From positions 1 to 48,774 of the forward strand of contig NZ_VFRR01000024.1 in the NCBI RefSeq assembly GCF_006385675.1: 48,774 bases of DNA. The letters are read 5' to 3'. Shown piece after piece: positions 9,221 to 16,773 of this stretch. Source of the stretch: Maribrevibacterium harenarium. GTDB lineage: Bacteria > Pseudomonadota > Gammaproteobacteria > Pseudomonadales > Marinomonadaceae. The position numbers and the translations under genes are program-made. Within the stretch, counting starts at the first letter, position 1. Each line of letters starts with the position of its first letter. Under the pieces are notes generated by a model. It did no database searches. It saw only the letters and a program-made list of their open reading frames with translations, and was not told the origin of the DNA.

Positions 9221-9979
9221 CTATGCGACGGCTTGTGCGCCAGTAATTTCTACTAATGAGCCGCACATAAAGGCCGCTTCATCCGACATAAGAAACGCGA
9301 CTAATGCAGCAATTTCTTCTGGTTTACCAATGCGGCCGAATGGAACTAAAGCGTCTAAGTCAGCAATGGTTTTGCCAGCTCGTTTAACACCAGCTTCAAG
9401 CATCGGCGTGTGAACTTCACCGGGGCACACAGCATTGACGCGGACTTTGCTAGGCGCATAGTCGCGGGCAAGGTTTTGAGTAAAAGCTGCAACTGCCGCT
9501 TTGGTTGTGTTGTAGGCAATGTGATTTGGCGCTGGGTATAAGCCCCACTGGGAAGCCGTATTGACTATGGCTCCTCCACCAGCAGCAATCATGTGCGGTA
9601 AAGCGGCTTTCGTGAGGTAATACATAGAGTGAAGGTTGACATCAAATGATACCATCCAGTCTTCATCGCTCAGGTCAAGCAGAGCGCCACGTCGGTTGAT
9701 ACCAGCGTTATTAGCCAACATATCTACCGCGCCAAAGGTGCTTAACGTTTGCTCGATAACCATTTGGCAACCGTCCTTCGTACTAATGTCTGCGGTCACG
9801 GCAATGACTTCGTACCCAGCTGTACGCATTGTTGTGGCTTGCTCGTTAAGTCCCTTCTCATTCAAGTCTACTAGCACTACTTTAGCACCATCGCTGGCTA
9901 AGCGTTCTGCGATCGCTCCGCCAATGCCGCCCGCTGCGCCTGTTACGACTGCTACTTTATTTTTGAATCGCGTACACAT
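9221..9979 (-). CDS. short-chain dehydrogenase/reductase
   Basis: A 252-residue classical SDR with TGAAGGIG (residues 13-20), NNAG near 90-93 and catalytic Ser143, Tyr156 and Lys160 (YNTTK). I chose the ATG at 9979, because GGAGAG lies six bases before it; an upstream ATG at 9991 would put that ribosome site inside the coding region. It is the first gene of a minus-strand unit that diverges from the hydroxyproline transporter gene across a 332-bp A+T-rich region, so shared control is likely. Its substrate is unknown. Confidence 0.85.
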   Translation of the reverse strand: MCTRFKNKVAVVTGAAGGIGGAIAERLASDGAKVVLVDLNEKGLNEQATTMRTAGYEVIAVTADISTKDGCQMVIEQTLSTFGAVDMLANNAGINRRGALLDLSDEDWMVSFDVNLHSMYYLTKAALPHMIAAGGGAIVNTASQWGLYPAPNHIAYNTTKAAVAAFTQNLARDYAPSKVRVNAVCPGEVHTPMLEAGVKRAGKTIADLDALVPFGRIGKPEEIAALVAFLMSDEAAFMCGSLVEITGAQAVA

Positions 9980-10311
9980 TTGTCTCTCCATAAGTAACTA
10001 TCTTGTTCAATGTTGTTCTTGCAACTTAGCTCATTAGTGGTCATTTCTATTCTCTGTGTCAACTGTGTATTTATATTATATACATGAATATTTGTTTTTT
10101 ATTTTAATAAGTCATTGATAATTAATAGATATTTTTCTTGCAACACTTTAGTTAATCATTTCATTAATTTTAATTAACCAATATTTTCGCAAAATAAATT
10201 GACCAGAATGTTTTGTGTATGCAAAGTGTATTATGACTGATTTGTGATGTGTCACGATGACGTTTGGTAGAAGTACTCGAATAACAATACTCAGAACAAG
10301 GAACCCAATAC
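9980..10311. promoter_or_regulatory. shared divergent promoter region of the SDR pair and hydroxyproline operon
   Basis: This A+T-rich intergenic region separates the minus-strand SDR gene from the plus-strand binding-protein gene. At 10064-10086 it contains TGTGTATTTATATTATATAC with half-sites TGTAT and ATACA nine bases apart. The TGTGTATTTAT core recurs at 15760-15770, upstream of the DapA-like gene. The GntR or LysR regulator at the far end of the cluster is the obvious candidate to bind these sites; this is inference. Confidence 0.5.
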
Positions 10312-11151
10312 ATGAAAACCATGTTGAAAAAAGTATTCTCAAAAGCGTGTTTAGTTGGTGCAATGACGGCTTCCGCACTGTTTGCAGGGCAAGCAGCAGC
10401 AGAATCCGAGCCACTATGGCAAGACGTTCAAGATCGCGGATCACTACGTTGTGGTGCTGCGGTAGCGCCTCCGTATGTTATCCGTGATCCAAAAACGGGT
10501 GAATACAGCGGTATCTATGTTGACCTATGCCGGGAGTTCGCTGAACAACACTTAGGTGTTAAAGCGGAGTTTATGGACACTACTTGGGACAACATTATTG
10601 CTGGCCTACAAGCAGGTAAGTGGGATATCTCATTAGCTCTGAACCGCAAGCCAAAGCGTGCAATGGCAATCTCTTTCTCAATTTCCCCAATGTACGGTGA
10701 AGTATCATTCGTATACAACAACCAGAACTCAAAAGTGCCTTCCGGTACGTCTAACTTGGCGGATTTCGATAAAAAGGGCATCACCCTCGCTGTTATGTCT
10801 GGCACCGTACAGGACCAAGCTGTCTCTGATGTCATTAAAAATGCCAAGATTTTGCGTCTACCAGCGGTGGATGAAACTCGTCTAGCCTTGCTTTCTCGTC
10901 GTGCGGACGTGTTAGTAGATATGGCAGATACCAACCGTATCTTCGCGGCGTCTAATAAAGAGTGGGCGCAAACTGTTTACCCACAACCTGCTTTGCTTAA
11001 ACAAGGTATTGCGAACGGTCTTCGTAAAGGCGTTAGCTGGTCCGATGTTGAGGCATTTAACATCTATTTAGAAGAGAAAATCGCTAAAGGTGATGTTGAA
11101 CGTCTTGTTGAAATGTACACCGAACAAGCCATTGCGAACGCTAGTAAATAA
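10312..11151 (+). CDS. periplasmic amino-acid-binding protein of ABC transporter (probable hydroxyproline)
   Basis: A 279-residue solute-binding protein of the polar amino acid family (SBP_bac_3). A signal peptide with lysines at residues 6-7 and a hydrophobic core ends near residue 30 (GQAAA-ES). The mature part carries LRCGAAVAPPYVI and GEYSGIYVDLCREFAEQHLG, which are typical of the ligand-binding lobe. It delivers the substrate to the ATPase and permeases encoded just downstream. An AAGGAA ribosome site precedes the ATG. The substrate is inferred as trans-4-hydroxyproline from the catabolic genes in the same unit. A hairpin after the gene would favour higher expression of this protein than of the membrane components. 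Confidence 0.9.
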   Translation: MKTMLKKVFSKACLVGAMTASALFAGQAAAESEPLWQDVQDRGSLRCGAAVAPPYVIRDPKTGEYSGIYVDLCREFAEQHLGVKAEFMDTTWDNIIAGLQAGKWDISLALNRKPKRAMAISFSISPMYGEVSFVYNNQNSKVPSGTSNLADFDKKGITLAVMSGTVQDQAVSDVIKNAKILRLPAVDETRLALLSRRADVLVDMADTNRIFAASNKEWAQTVYPQPALLKQGIANGLRKGVSWSDVEAFNIYLEEKIAKGDVERLVEMYTEQAIANASK

Positions 11152-11169
11152 TTGATTACACCGCAGTAT

Positions 11170-11197
11170 CGCAGCGCCCATAACAGTGGGCGCTGCG
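11170..11197 (+). terminator. intercistronic hairpin after the binding-protein gene
   Basis: CGCAGCGCCCA and TGGGCGCTGCG form a perfect 11-bp G+C-rich stem with a 6-nt loop, without a following T-run. It lies in the 73-bp gap between the binding-protein and ATPase genes. Such hairpins commonly protect the upstream message or give partial termination. Confidence 0.7.
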
Positions 11198-11224
11198 CAT
11201 TAAAAGAGCAAGAGGAACAGAGCA

Positions 11225-12007
11225 ATGACAGACAAGGCACCATTCATCAAAATTCGTGGCCTGAAGAAAAGCTACAGTCCAGAAATTCAAGTGTTGAAGG
11301 GGCTTGACCTCGACATGTACCCCGGTGATCGAATTGTTGTGATTGGTCCAAGTGGTGGTGGCAAGAGTACTTTGCTGCGATGCATGATGGGGCTGGAAAA
11401 TATTGACGCCGGCACCATCGAATTTGACTCAAAAATGTATATCGCTGGTAAAGGTGTCGGCAAGATGAACGACATCAACAAAAGCGTCCAGAAACAGGTT
11501 GGAATGGTGTTCCAACATTATACCTTGTTCCCACATTTAACCATTTTGCAAAATCTGACTTTAGCTCCGATTAAGTCTCGTGGTATCCCGAGAAGTGAGG
11601 CCGAAGACAAGGCACGCGGTTTATTGAAACGTCTAGGCTTGGCCGATAAAGCCGGTGCACAGCCAAGTCAATTATCTGGCGGGCAAAAACAACGCGTTGC
11701 TATCGCCCGTGCATTAATGCTGTCTCCTAACCTTATGTTATTTGATGAGGTCACCTCGGCCCTTGACCCCGAATTGGTCAATGAGGTGGAGTCGGTAATG
11801 ATGCAACTGGCTGAACAGCAGATGCCTATGATGATCGTCACGCATGACATGTGGTTTGCCAAAAATATTGCAACTCGCGTTGTTTTCTGTGCCGGTGGAG
11901 TGGTGGTTGAAGACGGTACTCCCGAGCAAATATTTACCAATCCTAAGGAACAGCGCACACGTGATTTCCTAGAAAAAATCCTCCATACCACGGAGAGTGC
12001 GGCATGA
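11225..12007 (+). CDS. amino acid ABC transporter ATP-binding protein
   Basis: A 260-residue cytoplasmic ATPase. It has Walker A GPSGGGKST (residues 41-49), the Q-loop Gln97, the signature LSGGQ (150-154), Walker B LMLFDE (170-175) and the switch histidine in VTHDMWF. It belongs to the polar amino acid uptake group (HisP/GlnQ-like). The Walker B run is followed by VTSALDPEL, the usual D-loop of this group. Its last bases overlap the first permease start by 4 bp (ATGA), indicating translational coupling. It powers import of the substrate captured by the periplasmic binding protein encoded upstream. Confidence 0.93.
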   Translation: MTDKAPFIKIRGLKKSYSPEIQVLKGLDLDMYPGDRIVVIGPSGGGKSTLLRCMMGLENIDAGTIEFDSKMYIAGKGVGKMNDINKSVQKQVGMVFQHYTLFPHLTILQNLTLAPIKSRGIPRSEAEDKARGLLKRLGLADKAGAQPSQLSGGQKQRVAIARALMLSPNLMLFDEVTSALDPELVNEVESVMMQLAEQQMPMMIVTHDMWFAKNIATRVVFCAGGVVVEDGTPEQIFTNPKEQRTRDFLEKILHTTESAA

Positions 12008-12666
12008 GTTATGACATCGATTTTTTCTACGCCCTAAGAGGCATAGATCAGTTACTAGAGGGGCTTAAGATAACTCTAACCCTTAGTGCCGTCTCCATTA
12101 TTATTGGTGTAACGCTAGGTTTTGTTGTGTGTTTACTCTTAATGAGTAGAAGTCGACTCCTTAGCTTCCCAGCAATGACCTTTATCGAAATATTCCGTTG
12201 CACACCGGCGCTTATTCAGATCGTTTGGATATTCTACTGTGTGCCAATGCTATTTAATGTCTTCTTAGACCCAATCGTGATGGGGATTCTTGCCCTGTCC
12301 TTGAACTTGATTGCCTTTAATGCCGAGGCCTATCGAGCAGCGATTCAGTCTATTCCTAAGGCACATTTAGATGCCTCCGTCGCACTCGGGCTCTCGCCAT
12401 TGCAGACGCAGCTTTACGTCATTTTGCCTCAGGCTGTCCGCCTGGCGTTACCTGTTCTGGTTACTAATGGGATTAGTATCTTCCAGCAAAGTGCTTTGGT
12501 GGCGATCGTGGCAATTGAAGACCTAATGTACATGGGCAAGATGTTGTCCACCGAAACCTATAGGCCAATCGAGACATTTACCCTAGTAGCGTTGATTTAT
12601 TTCGCCATCGCATTACCGGCGATGTTCATCAGTAATCGTCTCGAAAAACGCTTGAAAGTCGCTTAA
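12004..12666 (+). CDS. amino acid ABC transporter permease
   Basis: A 220-residue inner-membrane protein of the HisM/HisQ type with about five hydrophobic segments. The conserved EAA loop reads EAYRAAIQSIPKAHLDASVA followed by LGLSP, and contacts the ATPase. The first segment contains LEGLKITLTLSAVS, as usual for this family. The ATG overlaps the ATPase stop. It pairs with the second permease 12 bp downstream to form the heterodimeric channel. Confidence 0.92.
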   Translation: MSYDIDFFYALRGIDQLLEGLKITLTLSAVSIIIGVTLGFVVCLLLMSRSRLLSFPAMTFIEIFRCTPALIQIVWIFYCVPMLFNVFLDPIVMGILALSLNLIAFNAEAYRAAIQSIPKAHLDASVALGLSPLQTQLYVILPQAVRLALPVLVTNGISIFQQSALVAIVAIEDLMYMGKMLSTETYRPIETFTLVALIYFAIALPAMFISNRLEKRLKVA

Positions 12667-12678
12667 GGGGAAATAACT

Positions 12679-13350
12679 ATGTCTTATACTGTGGATTTTT
12701 TGTTCTTGGCGAACTACTGGGATGCTTTGCTGAATGGCTTGATGACCACATTAGGGATCACAGGGCTGTGTTTAGTACTAGGCCTTGGTCTGGGCTTCGT
12801 TGTGGCCTTGATGCGTTTGTCACAAAACGTGGTTGTTCGTTCTGTTAGTACTGTCTATGTTGAGTTTTTTCGCGGAACGCCGGTGCTAATTCAGCTGTTT
12901 TGGATCTTCTTCTGTTTGCCGTTAGTGCTAGGAATTGAAATTGGTAATTTCATGTCGGCGGTGATCGCCCTAACTCTGTACATGGGAGCGATTGTATCGG
13001 AAACGTTTCGCTCGTCATTACGCGCGATTGAAAAGGACCAAATGGATGCCTGTGTTGCCTTGGGGATCGGCGGCTTCACCAAAGTCATATACGTGATTTT
13101 GCCCCAAGCAATCCTTCGTGCCATACCAACGCTACTATCTAACTCGGTAAGTTTATTTAAAGAAAGCGCGCTGGTATCTGCGGTAGGGATGTCTGACTTG
13201 ATGTACATCGGCCAGAACATTTCCAGTATTACCTTTAAGCCGGTTGAAATGTTAACGGCGGTAGCCGTGATTTATTTCTTGATTGCTTTCCCGTTGACTC
13301 GCTCCGTGAGTCTACTCGAACGCAAGTTGATTCATAAAATTTCCCTTTAG
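12679..13350 (+). CDS. amino acid ABC transporter permease
   Basis: A 223-residue permease, paralogous to its upstream neighbour, with about five membrane segments, FRGTPVLIQLFWIFF near residue 65 and an EAA loop of the form SETFRSSLRAIEKDQMDACV. A GGGGAAATAACT ribosome site precedes the ATG. Two different permeases with one ATPase and one binding protein is the standard layout for polar amino acid importers. Confidence 0.92.
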   Translation: MSYTVDFLFLANYWDALLNGLMTTLGITGLCLVLGLGLGFVVALMRLSQNVVVRSVSTVYVEFFRGTPVLIQLFWIFFCLPLVLGIEIGNFMSAVIALTLYMGAIVSETFRSSLRAIEKDQMDACVALGIGGFTKVIYVILPQAILRAIPTLLSNSVSLFKESALVSAVGMSDLMYIGQNISSITFKPVEMLTAVAVIYFLIAFPLTRSVSLLERKLIHKISL

Positions 13351-13369
13351 TTTTTCGTGAGATCGCATA

Positions 13370-14638
13370 ATGAGTGATAACTCTTTGGGTTTAGCTGGTA
13401 GTCCTTCGGTTGTGGTTGTTGGTGGCGGTATTATCGGTGTCACAAGTGCCATCAATTTGGTGAAGCGTGGTTTTCAGGTAACGTTGATCGAAAAGGCAGA
13501 AATCGCTGCTGGGGCTTCAACAGGCAATTGCGGATTAATGGCCGTCGGCGAAATCGTGCCAATTTCTAAGCCGGGAGTACTCGCTCAAGTGCCTGGTTGG
13601 CTGATGGACCCTTCCGGACCGGTACGTATTCGTCCTTGGCATGCCATGACTATGTCAACTTGGTTTTTCAAGTTCTTGAAGGCTGGTTCGAAAGAAAACG
13701 TTCAACGCATCGCTCAAGGTTTGACGCAATTGTCAAATGCCGCCGCCGCCTCATACCAGCCCCTGTTAAAAGAGGCTGGTATAGAAGATCTGTTGCAGCC
13801 TTATGAGGTTATGTACCTGTTTGACGATCAATCCGAAATTTCTCACGGACAATATGATTGGGATTTACGCTCTAGCTGCAATTTTGAGTATGAATTTCTA
13901 ACCGGAGATCAAACTCGAGAAGCTGAGCCAGAAATTTCAAAAGACATTGCTTGTTCAATGCTGATGAAGGGGTGGGATTATTTCTCGGATCCAGCGCGTC
14001 TTACGAAATCGTTGGCCAATCTGTTTGTATCCCTCGGAGGAAATATATTAATTGGCGAGGTCAGACAGTTTGAGTTTAAAGATCATTCGATGGATGCGGT
14101 GGTTTTAGCAACAGGTGAACGAATAATGGCAGATCATTTCGTTATTGCGGCCGGTGCTTGGGCAGCGCAATTGTCACAGCAGTTAGGGGATAATCTACCT
14201 GTAGAGGCGATGGCTGGTTATAACACGACCATTGCTGATGCCGGGGTTAAGGTCAATCATCCGCTCTTGCACCATAACGGAGGGTTTGTGATTACGCCAA
14301 TGGAAATGGGACTTCGGGTAGGTGGAACATTAGAGTTGGGTGGCTTAGATAGTGAACCAGACTTCAACCGTGCTCGAACTATTGTGAGCAAGGCGAAAAA
14401 GATTCTACCGAATCTGTCGGGACATAACAAAACGGAATGGGTTGGTTATCGACCTATGATGCCAGATACTTTGCCCGTGATTGATTATTCTCACCGTGTG
14501 CGCAATGTGGTCTATGCCTGTGGACATGGGCAGCTAGGTATCACCTACGGAGCGATAACGGGTGAATTAGTGGCAGACTTAGTGCAAGGAGCAAACAGTA
14601 AATTGGATCTTTCCTACTACCGAAGTGATCGTTTCTAA
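13370..14638 (+). CDS. FAD-dependent D-hydroxyproline dehydrogenase-like (DadA family)
   Basis: A 422-residue DAO-type flavoprotein with a dinucleotide-binding motif VVVGGGIIGVTSA (residues 15-27). A C-terminal segment YRPMMPDTLPVIDYS, then CGHGQLGITYGAITGELVAD, is typical of D-amino-acid dehydrogenases (DadA). In known hydroxyproline pathways a protein of this family (LhpB) oxidises cis-4-hydroxy-D-proline to pyrroline-4-hydroxy-2-carboxylate and passes electrons to the respiratory chain. Its position between the importer and the epimerase gene supports that role here. It is 19 bp after the permease and 14 bp before the epimerase gene, so in the same operon. Other D-amino acids remain possible substrates. 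Confidence 0.82.
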   Translation: MSDNSLGLAGSPSVVVVGGGIIGVTSAINLVKRGFQVTLIEKAEIAAGASTGNCGLMAVGEIVPISKPGVLAQVPGWLMDPSGPVRIRPWHAMTMSTWFFKFLKAGSKENVQRIAQGLTQLSNAAAASYQPLLKEAGIEDLLQPYEVMYLFDDQSEISHGQYDWDLRSSCNFEYEFLTGDQTREAEPEISKDIACSMLMKGWDYFSDPARLTKSLANLFVSLGGNILIGEVRQFEFKDHSMDAVVLATGERIMADHFVIAAGAWAAQLSQQLGDNLPVEAMAGYNTTIADAGVKVNHPLLHHNGGFVITPMEMGLRVGGTLELGGLDSEPDFNRARTIVSKAKKILPNLSGHNKTEWVGYRPMMPDTLPVIDYSHRVRNVVYACGHGQLGITYGAITGELVADLVQGANSKLDLSYYRSDRF

Positions 14639-14652
14639 GCGAGTTAAAAGTC

Positions 14653-15687
14653 ATGCAAACAGCAAAATATGTTCAAGTAGTCAATGCTCATTGTGAAGGT
14701 GAAAACGGTAGTGTTGTGGTTGGTGGAATTTTATCCATACCAGGGGCCACGATGCAGGAAAAGTACCAGTACTTGAATGGTGAGGGGCGAAGTTTACAAC
14801 GCTTCCTATGCTTTGAACCTCGTGGCGTACCTCATGGCTCGGTTAATCTGGTAATGCCCCCTTGTCGTGACGATGCTGATGCCGCTTTTATCATCTTACA
14901 ACCCGACGGAGCCCATCCTATGTCTGGATCCAACGCTATTTGTGTTACCACCGTGTTGTTGGAAACCGGGATGATCCCCATGACCGAGCCTGAAACCATT
15001 GTACGGTTGGACACCGCAGCGGGATTAGTGACTGCCGTCGCCCGATGTGAGCAAGGGAAGTGTGTGGATGTGACTTTATCTATGGTGCCGTCGTTTGTAG
15101 AAGAGTTGGCGGTACCTGTACCTTACCAAGGGCAAATGATTCACGCTGACATTGCGTTTGGGGGTGACTACTATGGCATCGTTGATATTGACCAGCTGGG
15201 GTTAGAGATCGCTCCTCACAACGCCCATATTCTCTTTGATATTGGTATTGAGTTGGTAAATTCCTTAAACGAACGTTACCAAGTGCAGCATCCTGAGTAC
15301 CCGACACTCAACAAGTTGTCCTACGTAATGTTTCGCAATATTGATGGCAGCCTAGTGCAGACCTGTACAACTCTAAAGCCTGGACGTTGTGATCGTTCAC
15401 CTTGCGGGACTGGTAGCTCGGCTAACCTGGCTACCATGTATGCTAGGGGACTAGTCAAGGAACAGGACACGCTCACGTCTCAATCCATTATCGGTAGTCA
15501 ATTTAGGGTTACACTGTCCGGCACTACTACTATAGGTGACAAAACTGCAGTACTTCCCAAGGTAACGGGGCGAGCCTGGATTTACGCTACTCAGCAACTG
15601 TTACTTGATCCGACAGACCCCTTCAATGAAGGCTTTACCCTCTCAGATACGTGGGGGCGATTTATTGATGAGCTAACCGCTCATTAA
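14653..15687 (+). CDS. hydroxyproline 2-epimerase, proline racemase family (Ser/Cys type)
   Basis: A 344-residue proline racemase-family enzyme. The first catalytic motif reads HPMSGSN, with Ser91 where proline racemase has Cys. The second reads DRSPCGTGSSA with Cys251. Family members with a Ser/Cys pair include 4-hydroxyproline 2-epimerases and trans-3-hydroxyproline dehydratases. The partner genes (D-amino acid dehydrogenase, DapA-like deaminase, semialdehyde dehydrogenase) make the epimerase reaction, trans-4-hydroxy-L-proline to cis-4-hydroxy-D-proline, the better reading. The ProC-like gene some 10 kb away could serve a 3-hydroxyproline side branch. It is the last gene of the first plus-strand unit; a hairpin and a new promoter region follow. 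Confidence 0.82.
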   Translation: MQTAKYVQVVNAHCEGENGSVVVGGILSIPGATMQEKYQYLNGEGRSLQRFLCFEPRGVPHGSVNLVMPPCRDDADAAFIILQPDGAHPMSGSNAICVTTVLLETGMIPMTEPETIVRLDTAAGLVTAVARCEQGKCVDVTLSMVPSFVEELAVPVPYQGQMIHADIAFGGDYYGIVDIDQLGLEIAPHNAHILFDIGIELVNSLNERYQVQHPEYPTLNKLSYVMFRNIDGSLVQTCTTLKPGRCDRSPCGTGSSANLATMYARGLVKEQDTLTSQSIIGSQFRVTLSGTTTIGDKTAVLPKVTGRAWIYATQQLLLDPTDPFNEGFTLSDTWGRFIDELTAH

Positions 15688-15817
15688 CTCCTTTTTGTGA
15701 ACAGTGAGTCTGTCATTGACAGACTTGTATTTACTGTTGATAAAAATTAATGTGTACATTGTGTATTTATTAAATATATATTGAGTTTCTATTTAACGAA
15801 CTACTAGGAGTGACAAC
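15688..15817 (+). promoter_or_regulatory. hairpin and promoter region before the DapA-like gene
   Basis: AGTCTGTCA (15707-15715) and TGACAGACT (15717-15725) form a tight inverted repeat that could end the upstream message or bind a regulator. Further on, TGTGTATTTAT at 15760-15770 repeats the element found in the divergent promoter at 10064. The rest is A+T-rich and promoter-like. A GGAG ribosome site precedes the next start. Confidence 0.5.
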
Positions 15818-16696
15818 ATGAAACTAAAAGGCATTCTTCCGGCTTTAATTACCCCATTCGACAAAGACGAGAACATCGACTTTGATGCATTGGCGAAAAT
15901 TATCGAAAAGCAACTTGCTGACGGTGTACACGGTTTTGCTGTGCTAGGTACTTCCGGTGAATACTACGCAATGAACCACGAAGAACGTGCGCAAGTCCTT
16001 AAATTTGTAAAAGAGCAAGTTAATGGTCGTGTACCTCTAATTGCGGGTACGAATGCGCCTTCTACTCGTGAAGTGATCGAGTTAACCAAAACGGCAAAAG
16101 AGATCGGCTACGATACTGTGCTTTTGTCAGCACCTTTTTACGCGTTGCCATCTAATGAAGAGTTGATTGCACACTTCCACAAAGTTCTTGATGCAGTAGA
16201 TGTTGAGCTTGTGCTTTACAACTACCCAATCCGTTCAGGTGTGGATGTTGGTCTTGAAATCATGGAAGAGTTTAAAGACAACGAGCGTGTTATTGCGATC
16301 AAAGAAAGCAGCGGTAGTTTGTTGCGTGCATTAGACATCAACGCCCGTTTTTCCGGCAAAATCGATTTGTCTTGCGGTAGTGATGATCAAGCGTTGGACT
16401 TCTTCCTTTGGGGTGCAACTAGCTGGATCTGTGGGCCTGCTAACTTCCTAGCGCCACAAGTTGTGCGCTTCTACAATGCCTTTGAAGCCGGAGACATCCT
16501 TGAAGCGAAGCGCATCATTGAAGGTTTGTTCCCTGTTATGGCTTGCCTTGAAGAGTCTAAGTTCATTCAAAAATTGAAATATGGCGCTGAGCTAGCCGGT
16601 GTTCCTGGTGGTGAGTGTCGTGCTCCTTTGTTACCACTGACAGACGCTGAAAAAGCAGATATGCGCGCAGCATTTGCGATTGCTCAAGCGATCTAA
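15818..16696 (+). CDS. DapA-family pyrroline-4-hydroxy-2-carboxylate deaminase-like
   Basis: A 292-residue (beta/alpha)8 enzyme of the dihydrodipicolinate synthase/N-acetylneuraminate lyase family. GTSGE lies at residues 44-48, the catalytic Tyr134 in LYNYP, and the Schiff-base Lys162 in AIKESSG. In hydroxyproline degradation the family member LhpC (HypD) converts pyrroline-4-hydroxy-2-carboxylate to 2-oxoglutarate semialdehyde and ammonia. The neighbours on both sides support this over lysine biosynthesis. Codons are strongly biased to those of highly expressed genes, as in the binding-protein gene. It has its own upstream promoter region. Confidence 0.82.
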   Translation: MKLKGILPALITPFDKDENIDFDALAKIIEKQLADGVHGFAVLGTSGEYYAMNHEERAQVLKFVKEQVNGRVPLIAGTNAPSTREVIELTKTAKEIGYDTVLLSAPFYALPSNEELIAHFHKVLDAVDVELVLYNYPIRSGVDVGLEIMEEFKDNERVIAIKESSGSLLRALDINARFSGKIDLSCGSDDQALDFFLWGATSWICGPANFLAPQVVRFYNAFEAGDILEAKRIIEGLFPVMACLEESKFIQKLKYGAELAGVPGGECRAPLLPLTDAEKADMRAAFAIAQAI

Positions 16697-16718
16697 TTCG
16701 ACTTTCCCACTTACTACA

Positions 16719-16751
16719 GAGGCGAAGAGCAACTCTATTGATCTTCGCCTC
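16719..16751 (+). terminator. intercistronic hairpin before the aldehyde dehydrogenase gene
   Basis: GAGGCGAAGA and TCTTCGCCTC form a perfect 10-bp stem with a 13-nt loop, followed by no clear T-run. It lies between two genes of one pathway and may cause partial termination or message processing. Confidence 0.6.
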
Positions 16752-16773
16752 GTTGTCAACTTCAGGAGACGCT

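Noticed and set aside
15818..16696. DapA of lysine biosynthesis
   Set aside because: The family match is real, but it lies inside a hydroxyproline catabolic cluster and is better explained by that pathway.
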